A stretch of 19,542 nucleotides of DNA, from assembly GCA_023254445.1 (NCBI GenBank), contig JALRLN010000012.1:1-19542 (forward strand), given 5' to 3'. Below are positions 1 through 6,804 of the stretch, one piece after another. The stretch comes from Candidatus Poseidoniaceae archaeon. GTDB lineage: Archaea; Thermoplasmatota; Poseidoniia; Poseidoniales; Poseidoniaceae. Each line of letters opens with the position of its first letter. Position 1 is the stretch's first letter. The position numbers and the translations under genes were made by a program. The notes below the pieces were generated by a model. The model ran no database searches and had not been told where the DNA came from. It worked only from the letters and a program-made list of their open reading frames with translations.

Positions 1-3000
1 GGGTTTCACCAACGGCAGGCAGGGTCGTATCGCTCAGGCTGTGGTACCCACCGGGGGCCGCCCACGCGCCGCTGCCATCGGGAGACGTCCAGGTCGCAGA
101 CGAGGTCCACGCGGTGGTCACCCCGGAAACGGAGACGTCCACCCCGTTTCCGGAGGAGGTGCTGAGCGTGGTCAGCGAAAGGCTGGCGTTCAGGACTTCG
201 TAGGTTCCCGGCAGCGGGAGGCCGCTCAGGTCGAAGCCGAGCAGCGACGACGAGCGGTGCGCAGTGCTGGTCGTCACGAAGGACATGCCGACGTCGAGGG
301 TGGTGGCGCTGCTGGAGCCCGTGGTGGGGGCGCCTTGGTCGATGCTGGTGTCGGTCGGCGTGGTGGGGAAGGTGATGCTGCTGTCCACCATGGAGCCGCG
401 CTGAAGCGTGACCCATGCCACGTTGCTGTTCACCTCTCCGGACATGGCCTCTGGGATGTGCACGGTGCGCATGCTGGACCACGGGCCGTAGAGACCCGAG
501 GTGATGGGACGGACCGCCCACACCACGGAACCGATGCTTCCGAGGTCCGATTGAGGCGTGTAGGTCATGTTGGTGAGGTCGAACCCAGCGTCGGTGCGCG
601 AGTCAAACACCGACCAACCGCCGCTCAGGAAGCCATCAGCGGTCCACGCATCGTAGACGATGACCTGCCATCCATCGATGCTGCTCGAGGCGTGCGACCA
701 CGTCAAGACCGGCCGCTCATCAGGCACCAGGGCGTGCGAATCTGCAAGGAAGGCCACGGCATCGTCGGCCGGCCCGGTCAGCGATGCACCGCTCGTCGCC
801 GCGCTGGCGGTCCCCTCGGTCCACGTCAAGTTCAGCCACGGCCGTTGGTTCGAGGTCCCTTCCAGACTCGTGAAGGTGACCTCGCCGGTCGCGTCCCCGT
901 CGACGAACAAGATCACGTCGAGGTCGCCACGTCCTGCGGCAAGGGCTTTCTGGACGAGGTCCGCCACATCCCACACCATCCAGCTCGCGCTAAGCGAACT
1001 CGCGTATCCAGCACCGAGTTCATCGAAATCGGTCGTGAAGTCGAGGTTGTCGTAGGACCAACCGGACGACGTCCAGTTCGTGCTCCCGTCGAAGGTCGTG
1101 CCGTTCGCGGAGGCGTTCCAGTTCACGTTGACAGGAGCGATGCCGATGTTCATCCCGGTGTCGGAGCCGAGTTGCGAGAACAACGAAAGTTCTGCTCCGG
1201 TCACCCGAGCGTTGCTGGGAGACGGCACCTCATCGAGCGGGATCCGCACAAGGCTCGCCGCATAGGCACCGCCAGAGAGGCTCCCCACCGTGAGGGTGGT
1301 GGAACTCGCGTGCGTTTGGTCGGCTTGGCCGTCGCTTCGCACCGTCGTATCCTCCATGTGTGGAAGGTTCAGGGACGGCATCACAGCGTGGTGATGGAGT
1401 TCGACGGCTGCGGAGGTGGAGGAGAGGGACCAGGTCGTGGTGTCGGGGAGCAAGAAGTGGTTGACGTTGGACCAGTTGCCGAGTTGGTTCGTGGCCGAAA
1501 CGGCGCGAACGCGCCAGTACCAGGTCGTTCCTTTGTCCAACTCAAGTTGTGGTTCGTAGGAAAGGTTGGTCATGTCAAATCCAGCATCGTTGAGCGACGA
1601 CACGAAGCGAACGTTGCCTGAGGTGAACATCGGCGAGGTGTCCAATTGCAGGGCCCACCCGCCAATCTGCAGCGCCCCGGCGTAACTCCAGTTGAGCAGC
1701 GGCGTCGTGTCTGCGGCCGGGTTGATGCCGTCGAGCACGGCCCATGTTCCGTTCGCAGGGGCGACCGGCATCGGGCTGTCCGGCACCGCGTCCGAGCCGG
1801 GCACGTACACCAAGGAGAGTTCAGCACGGTCGCTGCTCACCTGATTGTTTGCGGAAAACATCGCGTACTGGGTGGTGCTGGTCGCAGAGCCTGTGACGTC
1901 CATGATGAAATCCACAGCCCTGTCTTCACGCATGGCGGATTGCACGGATTGCGTGACGTTCCAACTTACGCGGTCGCCATCGGATTGTGTTCCAAAGGCG
2001 ACGGTATCGATGAGGGCGCCGCGCTCGGACCCGGTCGCCCCGGACACGCCCCACGAGGACGTCCCGTCGTACGTCGTCCACGTCGCGCCCGTTTCGGTCC
2101 AGTTGTGCTGTGAACTGTCCCACAGCCCAATCACGGGGGAGCCGGACCCTGCATCGCTGATCTTCAGGGACAGTTCCGCCGATTCAACCGCGTAGCCTGC
2201 CGGCAGAAGGTGGCTCACAAGGTCGCAACCGATGAGCACCGTTGAGGTGGAATAGAGGTCGAGCGCGACCAGCAGGTCGGATTCGCCGTCGTAGTTGCTC
2301 GTGTCGCCTTGGCGGATGTAGGTGTCGCCACAGGCAGGAAGGGTCCCGTCGCTGGTGCCGTTCCCATGCGAGAAGCGGAGTTCGTACCGGTCGCCACCGA
2401 GCCACGTGGAGGTCAGGTCGCTGACCACAAAGGAACGATGAACCCACGCGCCTGTTTGATCGTCCCCGTCCACGGTCGTCATGCGCCAGTGGTAGGCGTG
2501 CCCGAGGTCGAGGCTGTCGCTGCCTGAGGGCGTGTAGCCCGACGAAGAGCCGGTCAAGGACGAGGAACTGCGCGTGTCCTCAGCCATCACGACGTGGCGG
2601 AATTCAGGGTCGGTCGCCACCTGAATCAGGAAGTCCTCCCCGCTCACAGGCGTCCATGCCAAGTCAGGGGTTTGGTTGCCGCTGAGGTTGTCGCCGGTGA
2701 GGTTCCACACGGCCTGGCCGTCCGCCGGCGCGGTCAGTGCGGGTGGAAGGGGAGCGGAGGACGTGGCTTGGCGGTAGGTGATGGAGAGGATCGGTCGGTC
2801 AGCGGAGGCGGTGGCCTCCATCGAATCGAAGAGGGCACCGTCGCCGTTGGTGTAGCCTTCGTTCACACCTCTGGCCGTGAGCAGCATGGTCTGGCTGCCA
2901 ACACGGCCGTCGTGGATCCAGGCCTGAACGATGGAGGTGATGTTGAACGAGACCTCCGTGTCGCTTGAGGAGAGTTCCTGCGCATCGCTCGCGCTTGCGG

Positions 3001-4408
3001 CGAGGCTCCGGCCACCGAGGCTCCACAAGGTCCCCGTCTTCTCGAGGTTCCATGTGGTTTGGGACTCGACCCAGTCGGTTCCGGTGGTGGGGTGAATCGA
3101 TACCAGCGGGGTCCCCGTGATCGAGGACACGGTCAGGTTCAGCCGTGCGTCAAGGATGGCAGCGTCGCTGGCCAAACCAACCTCATGAAGGTTCAGACGT
3201 AGGTGGCTGAAGGCCTCCTTGGTGCTCGTCATCGAGGCACCGAACGTGACAGAACTGCCGCTTTGGAGGTTTTTCGACGACTCGGTCACGAAGGCCTCCT
3301 CGATGGTATCGGAGCCGAGACCAAGGTCGTTGAACGCAACGGACGCGGTCCCGTCAGCACCGGGTGTCACGTCGTGCTCAGGCAGAACGACGTGCCCGCT
3401 GACCCATGCACCAACAACACCGTTGCTGTCCGCGGCACGGGCTCGCCAGTGCACGGTCGTGCCGTTGGTAAAGGCCTCAGAGGACGGGAGTTCTGCGGAC
3501 CCCGAGGTGAACGCGCTCGACTCGTCGTCGGGATGGAGGTGGCGGTCGGCACCCGCAGCGGTGAACCAGTCCGACGACAGCCCAAACTGCGCCTCGACCA
3601 AACCGGAGGACGCCGAGGTCCAAGCGACCGCGGGCGTGGTGTCCGCGGTCAGCAGGAGATCGCTCGTCATGAGGGCGCTTCCATCGTCGGGCATGTCGGT
3701 CGTGATGCTTCCACCGGCCCCCATGGTTCCCGATTTGTGCACGATGGTGAGTTCGGGTCGTTCAGAGGAGGTGGTCGCCTCGGACGTGCTGCACTTGTAG
3801 CCCGCGCCATTGGCGTCAAGGACGAGGGAAAGGTTGGCCCCCGAACGAACAGCATCTTGGGCGAGGGCGGTCACGTTGAGGGAAAATTGCCCCGTTGCTG
3901 TCACCTGCACGGGCGGCTCCCAGACCCCTCGGTCCGAGGTGCCGTCCGCACCTGCGGCACCCCACGAGGTCCCGCTTGAGGCAACCTGCCACGTTGCGCT
4001 CGCAGCGTCCCACGCGGCGTCAAGCGATGCTGCGTGGATGGCTGCATCGGTGTCCGACCCCGTCGTGCTGCCGCACGTCACCTTGAGGGTGGCCGATTCA
4101 ACCGTGTCGGAGGTGCTGAGGTTGTGGGCAAACTCGAGGAGGAAGCGGTTGCTGTTTCCGCTGTCCGGACCCACGGTTGCGAGCGTGCTGCTCTCAAAAT
4201 TCGATGTGGAGGAGGCCTCTGCGATCCACGTGTCCGCAACCACGCCCATCGTGCTGGTCACCCGGAAGACCGCTTGCTCCTCTTCCAGTTCGGTGGCAGG
4301 AGCCATCATTGGAACCGCCATATCGGCGAGAAGGAACAACAGAACCATGCCGAGGACCAAGGTGCGGGAGGGGAGGTCGTGACTGGACGTCATGGGGCTC
4401 GTTTCCAT
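1..4408 (-). CDS. Giant secreted repeat protein, DNRLRE/CBM96-like plus fibronectin-like units (C-terminus outside window)
   Basis: The frame is open from 4408 to the left edge with no stop, giving about 1,470 residues. The N-terminus has a basic/polar lead and a hydrophobic stretch (TLVLGMVLLFLLADMAV) that fits a signal peptide or anchor. The rest alternates two modules: a beta-rich unit of the DNRLRE/CBM96 type, with the hallmark W-x(5-7)-[AT]-T-W then DG..W (examples: WTETGATWTTYDG, WTSSATWTSPDG), and a fibronectin-III/Ig-like unit containing patterns such as TPxLxW and WRxR. Five signatures are visible, near 4014, 3075, 2102, 1121 and 109, so one super-repeat is about 315-335 residues. 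Such proteins are generally cell-surface or secreted adhesion or polymer-binding proteins; the ligand is unknown. ATGs exist at 4438, 4411, 4408 and 4393; 4408 fits promoter spacing seen elsewhere here, while a TATAAG box would favour 4393. Confidence 0.85.
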   Translation of the reverse strand, partial: METSPMTSSHDLPSRTLVLGMVLLFLLADMAVPMMAPATELEEEQAVFRVTSTMGVVADTWIAEASSTSNFESSTLATVGPDSGNSNRFLLEFAHNLSTSDTVESATLKVTCGSTTGSDTDAAIHAASLDAAWDAASATWQVASSGTSWGAAGADGTSDRGVWEPPVQVTATGQFSLNVTALAQDAVRSGANLSLVLDANGAGYKCSTSEATTSSERPELTIVHKSGTMGAGGSITTDMPDDGSALMTSDLLLTADTTPAVAWTSASSGLVEAQFGLSSDWFTAAGADRHLHPDDESSAFTSGSAELPSSEAFTNGTTVHWRARAADSNGVVGAWVSGHVVLPEHDVTPGADGTASVAFNDLGLGSDTIEEAFVTESSKNLQSGSSVTFGASMTSTKEAFSHLRLNLHEVGLASDAAILDARLNLTVSSITGTPLVSIHPTTGTDWVESQTTWNLEKTGTLWSLGGRSLAASASDAQELSSSDTEVSFNITSIVQAWIHDGRVGSQTMLLTARGVNEGYTNGDGALFDSMEATASADRPILSITYRQATSSAPLPPALTAPADGQAVWNLTGDNLSGNQTPDLAWTPVSGEDFLIQVATDPEFRHVVMAEDTRSSSSLTGSSSGYTPSGSDSLDLGHAYHWRMTTVDGDDQTGAWVHRSFVVSDLTSTWLGGDRYELRFSHGNGTSDGTLPACGDTYIRQGDTSNYDGESDLLVALDLYSTSTVLIGCDLVSHLLPAGYAVESAELSLKISDAGSGSPVIGLWDSSQHNWTETGATWTTYDGTSSWGVSGATGSERGALIDTVAFGTQSDGDRVSWNVTQSVQSAMREDRAVDFIMDVTGSATSTTQYAMFSANNQVSSDRAELSLVYVPGSDAVPDSPMPVAPANGTWAVLDGINPAADTTPLLNWSYAGALQIGGWALQLDTSPMFTSGNVRFVSSLNDAGFDMTNLSYEPQLELDKGTTWYWRVRAVSATNQLGNWSNVNHFLLPDTTTWSLSSTSAAVELHHHAVMPSLNLPHMEDTTVRSDGQADQTHASSTTLTVGSLSGGAYAASLVRIPLDEVPSPSNARVTGAELSLFSQLGSDTGMNIGIAPVNVNWNASANGTTFDGSTNWTSSGWSYDNLDFTTDFDELGAGYASSLSASWMVWDVADLVQKALAAGRGDLDVILFVDGDATGEVTFTSLEGTSNQRPWLNLTWTEGTASAATSGASLTGPADDAVAFLADSHALVPDERPVLTWSHASSSIDGWQVIVYDAWTADGFLSGGWSVFDSRTDAGFDLTNMTYTPQSDLGSIGSVVWAVRPITSGLYGPWSSMRTVHIPEAMSGEVNSNVAWVTLQRGSMVDSSITFPTTPTDTSIDQGAPTTGSSSATTLDVGMSFVTTSTAHRSSSLLGFDLSGLPLPGTYEVLNASLSLTTLSTSSGNGVDVSVSGVTTAWTSSATWTSPDGSGAWAAPGGYHSLSDTTLPAVGET
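84..4255 (-). repeat. About 1-kb in-frame super-repeat (DNRLRE-like + FN3-like), at least five copies
   Basis: Approximate DNRLRE-like segments lie at 4255-3730, 3370-2780, 2400-1795, 1424-820 and 405-1 (the last is cut by the window edge). The intervening FN3/Ig-like segments lie at about 3730-3370, 2780-2400, 1795-1424 and 820-405. The first Trp of each signature is spaced by roughly 940, 970, 980 and 1010 nt. Copies are strongly diverged at the DNA level, so this is an old protein-level repeat. Copy 4 has lost the second Trp (TTF instead of TTW). Boundaries are by eye. Confidence 0.7.
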
Positions 4409-4421
4409 CATGCTTTGACGC

Positions 4422-4428
4422 CTTATAG
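4422..4428. promoter_or_regulatory. TATA-like box between divergent genes
   Basis: The sequence reads TTATAG on the plus strand and CTATAAG on the minus strand. It is the best TATA-like element in the 95-nt divergent region. On the minus strand it would place transcription start about 6 nt before the ATG at 4393. On the plus strand it would give rfcS a leader of about 50 nt. Direction of use cannot be decided from sequence. Confidence 0.4.
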
Positions 4429-4472
4429 CGGCTTTCATGCAGTGTCCGTGTGCCCTGCCACGCGTCCCAAGG

Positions 4473-4478
4473 TTCAAG
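4473..4478 (+). promoter_or_regulatory. Putative leaderless promoter element of rfcS
   Basis: TTCAAG is centred 28.5 nt upstream of the rfcS ATG at 4504, where an archaeal TATA box would sit for a leaderless transcript. No Shine-Dalgarno precedes the ATG. Confidence 0.3.
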
Positions 4479-4503
4479 GGCGCTCGTCGGAAGTTCGACC
4501 TCG

Positions 4504-5457
4504 ATGTCCGAACTCTGGGTGGAGAAACACCGGCCACGAACGGTCGGTGACATCCGTGGGCAGGCATCGGTGGTGGAGCGGCTCGGCGTCTACGCCACGA
4601 AAGGCGAGTTCCCGCACCTCCTCTTCGCGGGGCCCCCAGGCACGGGAAAAACAACAGCAGCCATGGCGCTCGCCATGGACGTCTACGGCGAGGAATTTCG
4701 TCGAAATTTGTTGGAGATGAACGCCTCGGACGAGCGAAAACTGGAGAGCATTCGAAGCAAGGTCAAGCAGTTTGCCCGAACGACACCCTACGGCGACGCA
4801 CGGTTCAAGGTCATCTTTCTTGACGAAGCCGACGCGTTGACCCACGACGCGCAAGGTGCCCTCCGACGAATCATGGAGCAATATGCAGAAACCTGCAGGT
4901 TCATCCTCTCTTGCAATTACTCATCGAAGATCATCGAGCCCATCCAATCCCGGTGCGCCGTGTTCCGCTTCCGTCCGCTTCCGGATGCAGAAGTCGCGCG
5001 CCAAGTTGGCCACGTGGCTGAGGAGGAAGCCCTGGATATCGTTGACGAGGCGGTCGAGGCCATCACCCGAATTGCACAAGGCGACCTCCGAAAGGCGTTG
5101 ACGACCTTACAGGTGGCCGCTGCCTTGGACCGAACCATCGACCGTACGCTGATCTACGAAACGTCCGCAACCGCCCCACCAGAAGCCCTTCACGCCTACC
5201 TGATGGCCTGCCGTCAGGACGGTTTTCATGCCGCCCGTCGGCGCCTGCGTGACCTTCTGGATCGCTACGGCCTCGCCGGGACCGACTTCATCGCACAACT
5301 CCACCGCAGCCTGTATGCCGCCGATTTTCTGGACGAGGCCGCGAAACTTGACCTCACGGAGCGCATGGCGGACGTTGAGTACCGCCTGGTCGAAGGGGGC
5401 AGCGAAACCGTGCAACTCGATGCCTTGACCGCCAGGTTGGTCGCCGACCTCGCTTGA
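4504..5457 (+). CDS. rfcS: Replication factor C small subunit (clamp loader ATPase)
   Basis: This 317-residue AAA+ ATPase loads the PCNA sliding clamp onto primed DNA with the RFC large subunit. Visible motifs: the family N-terminus (WVEKHRP, residues 5-11), Walker A GPPGTGKT (43-50), Walker B with DEAD box (107-110), sensor-1 region SCNYSSKI (136-143) and the arginine-finger motif SRC (149-151). The length matches archaeal small subunits (about 315-330). The start at 4504 is chosen because the family begins at MSELWVEKHRP; an in-frame GTG at 4450 would only add an unconserved tail. The gene diverges from the giant surface-protein gene and may be followed directly by a small ORF. The large subunit is not in the window. 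Confidence 0.97.
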   Translation: MSELWVEKHRPRTVGDIRGQASVVERLGVYATKGEFPHLLFAGPPGTGKTTAAMALAMDVYGEEFRRNLLEMNASDERKLESIRSKVKQFARTTPYGDARFKVIFLDEADALTHDAQGALRRIMEQYAETCRFILSCNYSSKIIEPIQSRCAVFRFRPLPDAEVARQVGHVAEEEALDIVDEAVEAITRIAQGDLRKALTTLQVAAALDRTIDRTLIYETSATAPPEALHAYLMACRQDGFHAARRRLRDLLDRYGLAGTDFIAQLHRSLYAADFLDEAAKLDLTERMADVEYRLVEGGSETVQLDALTARLVADLA

Positions 5458-5519
5458 ATGCGTTCACTTTCAGCCACCCCCCGCCGCAGCAAAGGTGGTC
5501 TGCCCGCCAATCCCGGAAC

Positions 5520-5690
5520 ATGAACCGGACCGTTTTTGGAGACCTGATCTGTTACACCATCGCAGCGCCGCTCGTGCGCGCCATTCGAACGCGTCGCCTT
5601 CAGGAAGCGCGTCGGCTTGGCCATGACGTTCACCGCGTCGAACGGTTGCTTCGCGCAACGGTGGCGGCCCATCCGAACGTGGCGTGGTGA
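5520..5690 (+). CDS. Possible small basic protein (56 aa), unrecognised
   Basis: An ATG-started frame fills the gap between rfcS and the convergent membrane-protein gene. The product is short, arginine-rich and probably helical, with a mildly hydrophobic segment (LICYTIAAPLV) followed by repeated basic residues (RAIRTRRLQEARR). It resembles no family I know. In its favour: CAAAGG is centred 27.5 nt before the ATG, as at other genes here; its TGA abuts the opposing gene's stop exactly, as at the other convergent pair; and the gap would otherwise be unusually large for this window. A TTG at 5454 overlapping the rfcS stop would give 78 residues. Against it: short frames occur by chance in GC-rich DNA. 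Confidence 0.45.
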   Translation: MNRTVFGDLICYTIAAPLVRAIRTRRLQEARRLGHDVHRVERLLRATVAAHPNVAW

Positions 5691-6551
5691 TCAGCCCTCT
5701 GCCTTTCGAACTTCGAGGCTCCACTCGTACGTTCGATGGTTCTCCCAAGGAGCACCCTGCTCCGTGATGCTCACCGTGATGGCATGGGTGCCGCGCTGCA
5801 GATCCTCGCCAATGGGGACGAGGAACCAACGGTGCACATCGTCGTGCAGGGTGAGGTTGTCGATGACCTCGGGCGCAGCCTCAGCATGGGTCACCGTCGC
5901 CCCATTGACGTCAATCGTGACCACATCGTCCTCCACCTCGGCGTTGTCGGTCAACCCGAAGACGAGCCACACCTGACCGTCCAGCACCCCGTCGTTCGTC
6001 ACCCACACGAGTTCGTCGCTCCCAACACCGGTCACGGCTTCGCTGCCGTCCGAGAGCACGAGGGTCCCGTCGTCCCGCAACACCGCCAGCCGCCATTCGC
6101 CGTCAAGCGACGCAGCCGCAATGTCACCAAAGGGTGGGTTGACGAGCAGGAAACTCAGGGCGAGGAAGGTGAAGGTGTGGAGGAAGGAGGCCTTGAACCA
6201 GGTTCCGCCCTTGTAGTGCTCTTGCAGGCTGGCCGGCATCACGCGACGGTGCAGGGCGGGCAGCAACCCGAGCATCGAAATGGGGAGGAACCAGAGAAGA
6301 AAGCCATCACCGGGCCCGACGATGTCCATGAGCACGTACCGGTTCCCCAATGCGACCAAGGTCGCAAAGGCGATCACCAGCCACATCGAGGCGGTCTCCG
6401 CACGTTCTTTGCTGACGTGCTTGACAGGGTCAAAGCGTTCGATGCCGAGGTTGGCACCTGAGCGACGCTTTTTGCGTTCCTCGGCGGTTTTGTCGAGCCG
6501 CTGCTGACGGTCGGCGGCTGCCGCCGCCATCGCCGTCTGGAGGTCGACCAT
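5691..6551 (-). CDS. Three-TM membrane protein with exported C-terminal domain, unknown function
   Basis: A 286-residue protein I do not recognise. Residues 1-55 are a charged, Ala/Lys/Arg-rich, probably cytoplasmic segment (DKTAEERKKRR at 20-30). Three membrane spans follow at about 56-76, 84-100 and 120-138. Residues 145-286 form a beta-rich, acidic, Trp-containing domain, predicted outside the cell if the N-terminus is inside. The start at 6551 (MVDLQTAM) is preferred over an ATG at 6638, whose extra 29 residues are proline/arginine rich and unconserved in character; TTGATG also lies 26.5 nt upstream of 6551. The gene converges on the small ORF after rfcS with no gap and diverges from the tRNA-Met gene. 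Confidence 0.8.
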   Translation of the reverse strand: MVDLQTAMAAAAADRQQRLDKTAEERKKRRSGANLGIERFDPVKHVSKERAETASMWLVIAFATLVALGNRYVLMDIVGPGDGFLLWFLPISMLGLLPALHRRVMPASLQEHYKGGTWFKASFLHTFTFLALSFLLVNPPFGDIAAASLDGEWRLAVLRDDGTLVLSDGSEAVTGVGSDELVWVTNDGVLDGQVWLVFGLTDNAEVEDDVVTIDVNGATVTHAEAAPEVIDNLTLHDDVHRWFLVPIGEDLQRGTHAITVSITEQGAPWENHRTYEWSLEVRKAEG

Positions 6552-6553
6552 GG

Positions 6554-6588
6554 CCGTGGGGCGCGGGCTCAACCCATCAAGCCCACGG
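6554..6588. promoter_or_regulatory. Inverted repeat upstream of the three-TM protein gene
   Basis: CCGTGGG (6554-6560) and CCCACGG (6582-6588) are perfect 7-nt inverted copies separated by 21 nt, with further nested pairing (GGGCT with AGCCC). The element begins 3 nt before the start codon at 6551 and spans the putative TTGATG promoter hexamer (6575-6580, minus strand). It could be an operator or an mRNA hairpin, or chance in GC-rich sequence. Confidence 0.3.
6575..6580 (-). promoter_or_regulatory. Putative leaderless promoter element of the three-TM protein gene
   Basis: TTGATG on the minus strand is centred 26.5 nt upstream of the ATG at 6551, preceded by a GGGC context resembling that before the formate-THF ligase gene. 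Confidence 0.3.
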
Positions 6589-6648
6589 TCCGAGGGAACC
6601 AAGGCCGAGCCGTTGACTTGAAGAGCGGACGGCCGCACGCCAAGCCAA

Positions 6649-6757
6649 GCCGGGGTGGCGTAGTTGGTGGCGCGTCGGACTCATAGGACACTGTGAGCGG
6701 ACTACCGTCGATGTCTGAGACATCCGAAGGTCGGGGGTTCGAGCCCCTCTCCCGGCA
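6649..6757 (+). tRNA. tRNA-Met(CAT), probably elongator, with intron
   Basis: The acceptor stem GCCGGGG (6649-6655) pairs with TCCCGGC (6750-6756; one G-T pair), with discriminator A at 6757. The D stem is GCGT/GCGC. The anticodon stem is TCGGA/TCCGA (6675-6679 with 6723-6727), with anticodon CAT at 6682-6684. The variable loop is AGGTC, and the T arm GGGGG-TTCGAGC-CCCTC spans 6733-6749. CCA is not fully encoded (CCT follows A73). G1-C72 and the lack of the three G-C anticodon-stem pairs argue against an initiator. Elongator Met is most likely, but tRNA-Ile2 (CAT, modified wobble C) cannot be excluded. gatD starts close downstream. Confidence 0.95.
6686..6721 (+). other. 36-nt tRNA intron with canonical bulge-helix-bulge
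   Basis: The intron lies between positions 37 and 38 of the tRNA. CTCA (6680-6683) pairs with TGAG (6716-6719) as the central 4-bp helix. The two 3-nt bulges are TAG (6684-6686) and ACA (6720-6722). The intron-side helix is GACA (6687-6690) with TGTC (6712-6715). The outer helix is the anticodon stem. Cutting after the second base of each bulge, as archaeal splicing endonuclease does, gives these boundaries. Confidence 0.93.
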
Positions 6758-6774
6758 CCTTTCCATGCGAGCGC

Positions 6775-6780
6775 TTCATG
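6775..6780 (+). promoter_or_regulatory. Putative leaderless promoter element of gatD
   Basis: TTCATG is centred 27.5 nt upstream of the ATG at 6805 and supports that start over the ATG at 6778, which is inside this element and has only tRNA sequence at the expected promoter distance. Confidence 0.3.
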
Positions 6781-6804
6781 TTGGGTCGCGCCCCCCCGTG
6801 GGGC

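Noticed and set aside
41..1621. 526-codon plus-strand open frame
   Set aside because: It is antisense to the repeat protein, has low-complexity Arg/Gly/Val-rich sequence with no family features, and arises because GC-rich coding DNA lacks stops on the opposite strand.
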